39,920 nucleotides of DNA from an uncultured Bacteroidota bacterium (GTDB taxonomy: Bacteria; Bacteroidota; Bacteroidia; UKL13-3): positions 1-39,920 of the forward strand of contig CAIUQQ010000370.1 of assembly GCA_903901345.1 (NCBI GenBank). Reading direction: 5' to 3'. The position numbers and the translations under genes were made by a program. Shown piece by piece: positions 29,621 through 38,111 of this stretch (position 1 is its first letter; the number at the start of each line of letters is the position of its first letter). Under the pieces are notes generated by a model, which was not told the DNA's origin, made no database searches, and worked only from the letters and a program-made list of their open reading frames with translations.

Positions 29621-29839
29621 TTATTGACCCAATAAGAAAATTAATGAAATTACAGACAACCCTAAATAAATTAAGGCTACTTTACCTGCTGTTGATTTTT
29701 TCTTCTGATGCACTTCTGTCTTAATTTCCGATTTCCCAGCATCTACTTTTCTTTGGTTATTAATTGATGGGTAAATAATGATCTCCGCATGTTGAGCTGA
29801 GTCTAAAATGTTATATTTATTATAATTTAATACATTCAT
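29621..29839 (-). CDS. Small protein with C-terminal TM helix (72 aa)
   Basis: ORF ending HQKKKSTAGKVALIYLGLSVISLIFLLGQ. Confidence 0.55.
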   Translation of the reverse strand: MNVLNYNKYNILDSAQHAEIIIYPSINNQRKVDAGKSEIKTEVHQKKKSTAGKVALIYLGLSVISLIFLLGQ

Positions 29840-29946
29840 AGCTAAAGCATTTTTTTTTCAAGCGAATTAGATAAAGGTAAAATGAATCAAGTTTTTGAGG
29901 GGATTAATTTAAAAAATAAATTTTCATATATATTTTTTTTTAACTA

Positions 29947-29974
29947 AAAAATACCCATTTATAGGTATTTTTTT
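29947..29974. promoter_or_regulatory. Inverted-repeat element upstream of the T6SS operon
   Basis: AAAATACC-CATTTATA-GGTATTTT, about 36 bp upstream of ATG 30012; same AATACC-N8-GGTATT layout as the core of 29537-29592. Confidence 0.5.
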
Positions 29975-30011
29975 TGTGATTGAAAAAAAAGATATTTGCT
30001 TAATTATTATT

Positions 30012-30941
30012 ATGAACCAAGAAAATAAAGATAACGAAGTATTTGACAATTTAGATCTGACAGCTGAATTCTTGGTTTCTATTAGTAAAAGCAACGTAAA
30101 CTTTGATTATTATTATTCAACTGTAGGTAATAAAAAACGCTCATATAGAAAAGATGTAAATTTTTTCAAGATTACTAAAGGTGAGCGAACAGAAAAATTA
30201 GAAATAGAAGTAAATAGACAAGGTATATATGATTATTTACCAGAAGGCTTGTTTCATCAGACATTTTCACCTAAAAAAGGTGGTGATTCTGAAAAACAAA
30301 TTATTGAGGAAATAAAAAGACAAAGAGAAAATGAAAAACTGGCTAGAATGTTTTTTTTGCCTATTGAAAATGAAATTTTTCTTCACAGATTAGACTTAAC
30401 AAAACTTGAAAATGATTTATTTCTAAACAATTCAGAAAGTAGAAATAAATATATTGATCTAATTAAACATTGGCGACTTTCAAATATATTTTCTAGTACT
30501 CAAATTGTTGAAATTATTAGATTTTTCCCTTATTTACACTTGTTTAGAAATAAAACAAAATACATAGAGTCGTGTATTTCAAAAATGATAAATTATGATG
30601 TGCAAATTACCAAAGTGCAAAATTATCTTGTTAAATTAACTGAAGAAAGTTTAAGTTGGAGTCTTGGTAAAAAAGATTTGGGTCTTGAAACAATTTTAAG
30701 TTCTGAAGTCAATTTATACAAAACAAAATATTTTTTAAATATTGGCGAAATCAAGAGAAATGATTTTAAAAAACTACTTCCACATACCGAAAACATAAAA
30801 ATAATAAAAAATTTAATGAATTTATTTTTCAGTGCTGATTCATTACAAGAAATAAATATATTTTCATCAAAAGAAGAAAACAAACTAATCTTATCTAAAG
30901 AAGAAAACGAATCTTTTTTGGGTTTTAATTCATTCATATAA
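30012..30941 (+). CDS. tssG: Bacteroidota T6SS baseplate TssG-like protein
   Basis: MNQENKDNEVFDNLDLTAEFLVS...KITKGERTEKLEIEVNRQGIYDYLPEGLFHQTF...ARMFFLPIENEIFLHRLDL; motif resembles Bacteroidota TssG and the gene sits next to tssN/tssK/tssO. ORF track begins at GTG 29976; ATG 30012 preferred. Confidence 0.65.
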   Translation: MNQENKDNEVFDNLDLTAEFLVSISKSNVNFDYYYSTVGNKKRSYRKDVNFFKITKGERTEKLEIEVNRQGIYDYLPEGLFHQTFSPKKGGDSEKQIIEEIKRQRENEKLARMFFLPIENEIFLHRLDLTKLENDLFLNNSESRNKYIDLIKHWRLSNIFSSTQIVEIIRFFPYLHLFRNKTKYIESCISKMINYDVQITKVQNYLVKLTEESLSWSLGKKDLGLETILSSEVNLYKTKYFLNIGEIKRNDFKKLLPHTENIKIIKNLMNLFFSADSLQEINIFSSKEENKLILSKEENESFLGFNSFI

Positions 30942-30943
30942 CA

Positions 30944-31774
30944 ATGCTATATTATTTAATTACTTATTCAATTTTTACCATTATTACAATGGTATTTATA
31001 ATTATTTTCAACTTTAATTACCTTAAGTTGATAAGAAAATTTTTACCAACAATTGTATTAATTGCTGCCATTATTGGTTGTTTACCGTTACTCATTTATT
31101 TTTTGAATGAAGATTTCTACATTACAAATTTTATTATAGATTCTATTTTCATTATACTTACAGGCATTCTATACGTATTTTTATCTCGAAAAATGCTCTC
31201 TCAACTTCCAGACAAGCCAATTGAAACATTTTTCAGTTTTGCAGTACTTTTTACATGTGTAATAGCACTCGTAAATTTGATTTTTCTTCATTATGTTTTC
31301 AATACTGATTTAGCAGGATTCCTGTCTTTGACAGCATTTTTCTTTTTGTTACCATCTTTAGTTGTGTATAGTTTTGGATTATATATTCAAATTCCAAAAC
31401 TTAAATATGAAGAATGGATGTTACCTGACTATGAAAACGAGCCTGATTATGATAGCATGGATTTAACTAAAATAAATATTGTTGATTTAGAGTTTCAAAA
31501 AAATAATAATGACGATACTTATACCAAATTCACATTAAAAGCACCTCTTGAAATTAACTTTGGTCAATGGTTTTATGGATTTGTGAAAGACTATAACATC
31601 AAATTTATTGAAAGTCCGATACAAAGCAAAAACAGCATGAATCAAGCTTCTAGTTGGTTGTTCTATGTTAAACCTAATTTTTGGAGTGATAAAAAATATA
31701 TTGACCCAAAGAAGACAATTAATGATAATGATATCAAAGATAAAACTTGGATTATAGCAAAAAGAGTAAACTAA
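30944..31774 (+). CDS. tssN: T6SSiii membrane protein TssN
   Basis: Multiple N-terminal TM helices, then soluble tail MDLTKINIVDLEFQKNNNDDTYTKFTLKAPLEINFGQWFYGFVKDYN...SSWLFYVKPNFWSDKKYIDPKKTI...WIIAKRVN, typical of TssN. Confidence 0.85.
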   Translation: MLYYLITYSIFTIITMVFIIIFNFNYLKLIRKFLPTIVLIAAIIGCLPLLIYFLNEDFYITNFIIDSIFIILTGILYVFLSRKMLSQLPDKPIETFFSFAVLFTCVIALVNLIFLHYVFNTDLAGFLSLTAFFFLLPSLVVYSFGLYIQIPKLKYEEWMLPDYENEPDYDSMDLTKINIVDLEFQKNNNDDTYTKFTLKAPLEINFGQWFYGFVKDYNIKFIESPIQSKNSMNQASSWLFYVKPNFWSDKKYIDPKKTINDNDIKDKTWIIAKRVN

Positions 31775-31775
31775 A

Positions 31776-32930
31776 ATGATAAAAGAAATACAACACTTAC
31801 ATGTAAATTGGATTGATGGAATGAAAATTTCCAAAAATCACTTTATTGAATTAGAAAATGCCTTTAAAGATGAAATTAGAGACAGTTTTGCTAATTCAAT
31901 AAATATATTTAATTATGGAGTAATTCCAACCGAAACCAATGATGGTAAAGGATTAGATTTGGAAGTTTTGAATATACAAGGTGGAAACATTAAACTTAGA
32001 CTTAACTATTGTAGAGCAATTACTCCAGCTGGTAATAGAGTAGAAATTGTAAATACTTTAAAAATTAAGGATGTAAATTTCACTATTGAAAGTGAAACAA
32101 TCAATAAAAATTCTGGTAACCTTATTTATGATATTATTTTAAAAGTAGAGCCTTTTAATAAAAAAGCAGTTGGCCAGCCAAACCCAAATGAAAATCCACC
32201 AAGAAACCCATATTCTATTGCCGAATACACTGTTTCCGTTGTACCTACTGAACAGGTAAACATTGACAATTTAAGTATTAATTATTTAAAAATTGGTAGA
32301 TTAATTGGTAAGGGAGATGATATTAATATTGACTCATCCTTTATCCCTGCATGTACTTCTATTTTGAGCAATCAAATACTTATACAGGCTTTTAAGGTAC
32401 TTTCTGAAGACGTTAGGAATATTAATAATAATTGCTTAAGAATTATTCAAAAAATTTATGTAAAAAATCAAAAATCTAGTTTAGCTGAAAACGTTAAATA
32501 CATGTCGCTAAATTTATCCAAACATATTACTACAAATTATTTTACATTTAAAAATTTTGCTCCTCATCAAGCTCCAATTTTTATGTTTAGCGAAATAATC
32601 AAAATTGCTAACATCATTTTTTATTGTTTAGAAACAATTCCCGAAAAAGACAAAGAAGAATTAATTAATTATTATACTGAATGGGGTGATTTGAATCAAG
32701 GCGCCCTTGAAAGCATGATAAACGATGTTTGTTTTTTAGAATACGACCACAACGATATTAGAACATCATTAGTTAAAATAGAAAAGTTTTTGTTAAATAT
32801 CAATAATTTATTCAACAAATTAAATTCACTTGATTTGATAGGTAAAAAGAAAGATAGAGATTTTATAGTAAAAGAAGAACAAACATCCACCCAAACTAAA
32901 TCAAAAAAAGGTTGGTCGTTTTTAGATTAA
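31776..32930 (+). CDS. tssK: T6SS baseplate protein TssK
   Basis: N-terminal HLHVNWIDGMKISKNHFIELENAF resembles the TssK W-x-x-G-M-x-x-x-x-x-H-F motif; position next to TssN/TssO. Confidence 0.8.
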   Translation: MIKEIQHLHVNWIDGMKISKNHFIELENAFKDEIRDSFANSINIFNYGVIPTETNDGKGLDLEVLNIQGGNIKLRLNYCRAITPAGNRVEIVNTLKIKDVNFTIESETINKNSGNLIYDIILKVEPFNKKAVGQPNPNENPPRNPYSIAEYTVSVVPTEQVNIDNLSINYLKIGRLIGKGDDINIDSSFIPACTSILSNQILIQAFKVLSEDVRNINNNCLRIIQKIYVKNQKSSLAENVKYMSLNLSKHITTNYFTFKNFAPHQAPIFMFSEIIKIANIIFYCLETIPEKDKEELINYYTEWGDLNQGALESMINDVCFLEYDHNDIRTSLVKIEKFLLNINNLFNKLNSLDLIGKKKDRDFIVKEEQTSTQTKSKKGWSFLD

Positions 32931-32939
32931 TTATAACAT

Positions 32940-33458
32940 ATGGAACCATTAAATAAAAAAGAAAGAGAAAAAGCAGTATTTGATTTTTCAATACTATTCG
33001 TAATTACTGTTGCCATTTTGGTAGCATTATTAGTTTTAGCTTTTAAACTACCAGCTAAAATTAATAAAGATACATACAAACAAAATAAAAAATTGGAAGA
33101 AGATAGAAAAGAATTGAAAAAGCTTTCTAGTAATGTAGATAGTTTAATTAGTTTAATAAATACATCAAAGAATTCTTCTAATATTAATAATGCTGTTAAC
33201 AATAATAATATAGCAGTTATATTAGCTGAATTTGATAAAAAGGGAAAAGATACTACAACTAACAATAGTAAATTTTACATGCAGTTTTCTAGTATTTTAA
33301 AGGAATTAAAGGATCAAGTTGCTGATAACAAAAATTTAAGTGGGGACGATTGCAGTAAGAAATTAGAAGAAACCAAAAGAGAGCTAAAAGAGGCTAAAGA
33401 TGAAAGTGAAAAATATAAGGACAAATATGATCAATTAATTATCCAAATGAAAAATTAA
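32940..33458 (+). CDS. tssO: T6SSiii membrane protein TssO
   Basis: MEPLNKKEREKAVFDFSILFVITVAILVALLVLAFKLP: N-terminal TM followed by a coiled coil; size and position fit TssO. Confidence 0.78.
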   Translation: MEPLNKKEREKAVFDFSILFVITVAILVALLVLAFKLPAKINKDTYKQNKKLEEDRKELKKLSSNVDSLISLINTSKNSSNINNAVNNNNIAVILAEFDKKGKDTTTNNSKFYMQFSSILKELKDQVADNKNLSGDDCSKKLEETKRELKEAKDESEKYKDKYDQLIIQMKN

Positions 33459-33466
33459 TAAATAAG

Positions 33467-33991
33467 ATGAAAAGAAAAATTTTAAACTTTAGCCTAATAA
33501 TACTTTTAGGCTCATGTGCTACCATGTCGAAAGTAGCACCACCATTTACCAATGTTGAAAAAATTTCGAAATTAAAAATGGGAACCACTCTAAGTGTAGT
33601 AAATAGTACATTAGACATTCCACCATACAATATTTTAAGTATGCAGGAAGATGGTAGTGGCATATATGCCTATAATTACAGATTATTAGTTAGAAAAGCA
33701 ACTGTTCCTGAAGGCACTGATGGCGATAATTTATTACATAGTGAGCAGTACAATACAGCTGGAGAACCGAAGTATAAAGACGAAATAAAAACTGTTATTG
33801 CGGTATTTAAAGAAGGTAAATTATCTGCAATACATACCACTGAAGGTTGGGATAAAGCAGAATATTTAATGGTAGTGAACAATAATTTAAAATTATTGAC
33901 TAAACAAGATTTAGAGAAGTTAGATATTTTAAAAATAGGTGCTGATTATTTAGCAAAAAAAGGTCAAGTAATAAAACTAATTAAAAACTAA
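33467..33991 (+). CDS. T6SS-associated lipoprotein A
   Basis: MKRKILNFSLIILLGSCATMSK lipobox; paralogous to the next ORF. Confidence 0.75.
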   Translation: MKRKILNFSLIILLGSCATMSKVAPPFTNVEKISKLKMGTTLSVVNSTLDIPPYNILSMQEDGSGIYAYNYRLLVRKATVPEGTDGDNLLHSEQYNTAGEPKYKDEIKTVIAVFKEGKLSAIHTTEGWDKAEYLMVVNNNLKLLTKQDLEKLDILKIGADYLAKKGQVIKLIKN

Positions 33992-33995
33992 AAAC

Positions 33996-34667
33996 ATGAA
34001 AAAGTTTATTCAATATATATTATTAGCTTCAGTCGTATTATCATTTACTTCATGTGCTACCAAAATGATGTTTGACTCTAAAGTTCCATATTATACTTCA
34101 GTAGAAAATTTATTGAAACTTAAACCTGGAATGACCTTTAACTCAGTAAAAACTACACTTGGTATAGACCCTTATGATGTTTTAACCATTCAAAACGATA
34201 ACGGTGCAACAATTTATACATATCATTATAGACTAAAAGATAGAAAGTTGACAAGACCTTTAAATGATTTTATTAAAAGAGACTATGAACATACTGAATT
34301 ATTTCAAAAAGAAGGTGAACCTTGGTATAATCTTGAAGAAAAAATAGCATACTTATATTTTAAGGAAGGAAAGTATACATCGTTTATATCTGAAGAAGGT
34401 TTAAATTTGGCTGAATATGTGATGCTAATTGATAATAATTTAAGAATTATTTCGAGTGAAGATTTAAAAAAATTACAAGTAACTAAAATTGGCAATAATT
34501 ATATAACTAGCGATAGCACATACATTATTAAAATGGATAAAGAAACCAAAAAGAACTTGAATAATTTAACCCCTGCAAAGAAAAAAGGAAGTACTAAAGT
34601 TATTGTTGCAACAGTATTAATTTATCTTTTAGTAATTCCATCATTAGTATTTTTAATAGTGAACTAA
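33996..34667 (+). CDS. T6SS-associated lipoprotein B with C-terminal TM helix
   Basis: MKKFIQYILLASVVLSFTSCATK lipobox; C-terminal KKKGSTKVIVATVLIYLLVIPSLVFLIVN. Confidence 0.75.
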   Translation: MKKFIQYILLASVVLSFTSCATKMMFDSKVPYYTSVENLLKLKPGMTFNSVKTTLGIDPYDVLTIQNDNGATIYTYHYRLKDRKLTRPLNDFIKRDYEHTELFQKEGEPWYNLEEKIAYLYFKEGKYTSFISEEGLNLAEYVMLIDNNLRIISSEDLKKLQVTKIGNNYITSDSTYIIKMDKETKKNLNNLTPAKKKGSTKVIVATVLIYLLVIPSLVFLIVN

Positions 34668-34672
34668 CAAAT

Positions 34673-34709
34673 AAAAAAGCTCATCAAACAAAATTTGAGG
34701 AGCTTTTTT
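34673..34709 (+). terminator. Terminator of the T6SS operon
   Basis: AAAAAAGCTC...GAGCTTTTTT immediately after lipoprotein B. Confidence 0.85.
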
Positions 34710-34726
34710 ATTATAATTTATACTAA

Positions 34727-35467
34727 ATGAATACTGATATATTAAATGCCTACCAAGAATGTGGAAGAATTGTATTTGCATACAAAAACAATTTCGCATG
34801 CGATTCTCTTCAATTAAACTCAAGTGCTAAATTAAATGGTTTAGATAAAATTGAATTGATTCAAGCCATACTTTCAAACAATAGCAATATAGTTTTTAAA
34901 TCTTCTAAAAATGAATACCTGAAAACTGCAAACCAACTATTGGAAATTGCTTGCGCTGCAACATGTTCAAGGGTATTTTTTGAAAATGAAGGTAATATAA
35001 ATGTAGATATTGAAATTGATATTCCTGCTAACGATTTAAAACAAATAGAAACTATTGAAAAGTTTTTGAAAACTTACGATGAGAACTATTCCAATAATTT
35101 ACTGAATAATACTTTTGTTAATGTGTTTAGTCAACTTAAAAAAGATGAGCTTTGGAAAACTATTGAAAACTTGGTTTTATATGTAATAAATGCCGAAGAA
35201 TTAGTTATAAACAGATTTGAAATTGAAGACACACTAATGAAAGCTGGTTTTTCTATATCAAGTAAAAAAGTAAATAGAGGATTTGATTTAAATTTAAGTG
35301 AAGCAGAAACAACTGAAAAAGAAAATTTACCTCATACTTTAACCGAAAAAAACCAATTAGATGAATCTTTGAAAAAGTTTCTGTTTACTGTAAAAAATGA
35401 TTGGCAAGAACAAGAAATAATAGTTGCAATTACCTACTTGAAAAAGCTGTTTTCAAAATTTGGATAA
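34727..35467 (+). CDS. Hypothetical protein (246 aa) at the T6SS locus
   Basis: ORF MNTDILNAYQECGRIVFAYKNNFACDSLQLNSS...; no family recognised. Confidence 0.7.
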   Translation: MNTDILNAYQECGRIVFAYKNNFACDSLQLNSSAKLNGLDKIELIQAILSNNSNIVFKSSKNEYLKTANQLLEIACAATCSRVFFENEGNINVDIEIDIPANDLKQIETIEKFLKTYDENYSNNLLNNTFVNVFSQLKKDELWKTIENLVLYVINAEELVINRFEIEDTLMKAGFSISSKKVNRGFDLNLSEAETTEKENLPHTLTEKNQLDESLKKFLFTVKNDWQEQEIIVAITYLKKLFSKFG

Positions 35468-35468
35468 T

Positions 35469-36152
35469 TTATTTTTTAAACAACATGTCAAATAAACCTC
35501 CTGATTTGTTTGGTTTGTCTACAGGTTTTTCTTCAGTTGGTTTTTTTTCAAAGATGTTTTCATTGTTTTTTTTTTCAGAAGAAACTTCTTCTTCATCTAA
35601 AAAAAAACGACCAGTTGCTGTTTTCGTTTCTTCCTTTTCTTCTTGGTTTAAAAAACCTTCAATAAATGCTGCTGAAGGTATTTGTTGAGTTTGTAGTTCA
35701 GAGCTTTTGCTAAGTTCAAATACCAATACAAATGCTGGGTCTTCGTCTTCGCAATAAAAACTTTGTACAGGACCAAAAAACTCTTTCAATTGCGCAGTAT
35801 CGCAAGTAGGAAGGAATATACGCAATACCCTAGGATCATAAAAGCGAAAATAAAGTTCTTCGCCATCTTCGGTTTTTACTAATAAAAATTTTCTGAAATG
35901 GGTGTGAATAGTAGAAAAAGGCTCGTTGGTTTTGAGCATAACACCCCACGAATTGCCCCAACCTTCTTCAGTAAAAAAAGTTTTGAATTCCTTAAAATGG
36001 TTTGATTGAAACAAATAAGGACCCACATCCGCTAAATAGGCATCCCCTTTTTCGCGGTATAAGGACTCATGCTTAGGGTTTAAGTCCTTTGCTTGAGTTA
36101 TGGCTGCTTCCATTCGCGCAGCATCTAATAAAAGGTAATTTACGTGGTTCAA
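35469..36152 (-). CDS. DUF4123 domain T6SS effector adaptor/chaperone
   Basis: NYLLLDAARMEAAI...ESLYREKGDAYLADVGPYLFQ...EEGWGNSWGVMLKTNEPFSTIHTHFRKFLLVKTEDGEELYFRFYDPRVLRIFLPTCDTAQLKEFFGPV, a classic DUF4123 pattern. Confidence 0.95.
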   Translation of the reverse strand: MNHVNYLLLDAARMEAAITQAKDLNPKHESLYREKGDAYLADVGPYLFQSNHFKEFKTFFTEEGWGNSWGVMLKTNEPFSTIHTHFRKFLLVKTEDGEELYFRFYDPRVLRIFLPTCDTAQLKEFFGPVQSFYCEDEDPAFVLVFELSKSSELQTQQIPSAAFIEGFLNQEEKEETKTATGRFFLDEEEVSSEKKNNENIFEKKPTEEKPVDKPNKSGGLFDMLFKK

Positions 36153-36181
36153 AACAATTTCAAATATAAATATTTGGGGGT

Positions 36182-36427
36182 TTAAGGATACACCTTACAT
36201 TTTTTTCTTAACAAAATCCATTCTTCTTCATCCAATTCTTTTTGGTCTGAAACTTCTGTTTGTTCAAAGTTTTTATTAAACAAATTTTCTTCACAACGAT
36301 AGTAAATAGTTCCGTCTTCGGTTTTCAAATGAAAGTAAACCACACCACTTTTTATAGCTAGTACTTTTCCAATTGCATCTACCAATTTTAACTTTCGGTT
36401 GAATGAGGTGTTGAGGGCTGATAGCAT
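36182..36427 (-). CDS. Hypothetical small protein (81 aa) upstream of DUF4123
   Basis: ORF on the same strand just upstream of the DUF4123 gene. Confidence 0.6.
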   Translation of the reverse strand: MLSALNTSFNRKLKLVDAIGKVLAIKSGVVYFHLKTEDGTIYYRCEENLFNKNFEQTEVSDQKELDEEEWILLRKKCKVYP

Positions 36428-36639
36428 ATGTTCTTTACGGTTATTTTTAATTTACATTTTCGATTATTTATTCATTTGGGTAATCATTTATAAAACCACT
36501 TTCAAAAAAAGTAATTTAGTATTTTAAAACCACTTTTGAATTCCACAGTCTATTATATGTAAAGCTCATCATTAGTAAGTAAATTATTAAGATCCACCAA
36601 AAGTAACAACTTAACCAACCTTAATGCCATTTTCTTTTC

Positions 36640-36753
36640 TTAGCCTTCAATTTCTTTTTGTCTATAAACTATAGAAACTGCATAATATTTTATCAAACCG
36701 CCACCTTTTACACCTGGTTGTGTTTTTTGTACTGTTTTAAATTTAATAACCAT
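36640..36753 (-). pseudogene. Possible HU/HIG-like DNA-binding protein fragment
   Basis: Manual translation MVIKFKTVQKTQPGVKGGGLIKYYAVSIVYRQKEIEG* resembles the N-terminus of Bacteroidota HU-like proteins (M-x-[LI]-K-[FY]-x-x-V-x-[RK]-x-x-P...K[FY]YA); stops after 37 codons. Confidence 0.35.
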
Positions 36754-36772
36754 TTGTTTTATTTTTATTTGG

Positions 36773-37738
36773 TTATGGAATGGGGGTTTGTGTTTTTGTT
36801 ATAGGTGTTGGATCGCATAAAGATTTATTATTTAACACTTCCTTTATTTTTGAAGTTCTTCTAATTCTATCAGTTTGTTTTTTTAAATGTTCATATTTCT
36901 CCTCTGATTTTGTTTTAGCTTTTTTATCAATTTTATCATCAATTTTATTATTTTTTTTATCTTCTATGTATTTATTTTTTCCTTCAATTTTTGCTCTATT
37001 TTTAGCATTAATTTTTGCTTGTTGTTTTAATCTCTTTAATTGTTTTCTAGATAAATCTTCTTCATTTAAACCATTAATTAGTTTATTTTTTTCTTCAGTT
37101 TCATAGTCCGTTAAATTTTCCTTTTCAATTTTCGAAATATATTCTTTTTCAGCTGTTTTGTCATACATACGGTTTTTATATCCTTCGCTTTTACCGGTAC
37201 TATTCATCTCATAAAACTCCTCTTGTGTTGCGTCAAATCCATTAACTTTTTTTGATGCTTGGAAAACTGAAGATTCATCATATGATTGCAATTTATCAAG
37301 ATTATTCTTCTTCCAAAACCAAGCTGCGGATTGTGTTGGATATTTAGAAGATATTAGAGAAGGGTCATTCATTATTTCTGGATCATTAATTGAATCAGCA
37401 AACTTTTGATAATTATCTCTGCCTGTTACTTGAATGTATCCCCTCCCTTTGAATTTTTTCCCATCTCCTTCTTCTGTATTGCCTAAGTCAGCTCTACCTT
37501 CATATTTCTCTCCGCTAGCAATTTCTTCCGTGTAATGTAAATCGTCCGATTCATGGGCTAACTGACCTAAAAAAAGAGTTTGGTTATCTAATGTATTTAT
37601 TTCTGTTTTTTCCATAGAATTTATGACCTCATCAAATTGTTCATCCGATTTTTTAGGAAATATTTTTTTGAGTTGGTTTTTACAAACAGAATTAGCAGGG
37701 GCTTTCTTTTCAAGTGGACATGGCTGTTTAGCTTCCAT
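36773..37738 (-). CDS. GH19 chitinase/lysozyme-like T6SS effector candidate with charged C-terminal extension
   Basis: TLFLGQLAHESDDLHYTEEIASGEKYEGRADLGNTEEGDGKKFKGRGYIQVTGRDNYQKFAD...YPTQSAAWFWKKNNL, the GH19/lysozyme-like core; adjacent to PAAR and DUF4123. Confidence 0.85.
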   Translation of the reverse strand: MEAKQPCPLEKKAPANSVCKNQLKKIFPKKSDEQFDEVINSMEKTEINTLDNQTLFLGQLAHESDDLHYTEEIASGEKYEGRADLGNTEEGDGKKFKGRGYIQVTGRDNYQKFADSINDPEIMNDPSLISSKYPTQSAAWFWKKNNLDKLQSYDESSVFQASKKVNGFDATQEEFYEMNSTGKSEGYKNRMYDKTAEKEYISKIEKENLTDYETEEKNKLINGLNEEDLSRKQLKRLKQQAKINAKNRAKIEGKNKYIEDKKNNKIDDKIDKKAKTKSEEKYEHLKKQTDRIRRTSKIKEVLNNKSLCDPTPITKTQTPIP

Positions 37739-38102
37739 TATTTTCTTCTATTATTTTATAAATTTTTTCATTAATTAATTCTTCTGTAAAAATTTCAGCT
37801 AAAGTATCTCTTTCTTTATTCATTTTAAATAAGCTCCATTCAAATTCAAAGTTTTCTAAAGTATAAAATTCAATACCAAAAATATAAGAAAGACAAATAA
37901 AAATTGACTTATCTCCAACAGAATTAATGCCTAACTCTTTAAACCTTAGTTTACTTGCAGTAACAATATTATTAAACAATTTTAAATTCAAGATGAAGTC
38001 CATTGAGACAAGTTTATCTATAGACATTTTAAAGATTATTTTATCTACTTTTTCTGTATATAAAAAACTAATTTTATTATATTGTTCTGTATTAATTTTC
38101 AT
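37728..38102 (-). CDS. Hypothetical protein (124 aa) overlapping the GH19 gene start; immunity or chaperone candidate
   Basis: Overlaps the GH19 ORF start by 11 nt, same strand; no signal peptide or TM helix obvious. Confidence 0.65.
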   Translation of the reverse strand: MKINTEQYNKISFLYTEKVDKIIFKMSIDKLVSMDFILNLKLFNNIVTASKLRFKELGINSVGDKSIFICLSYIFGIEFYTLENFEFEWSLFKMNKERDTLAEIFTEELINEKIYKIIEENNGS

Positions 38103-38111
38103 AAAACTAAT

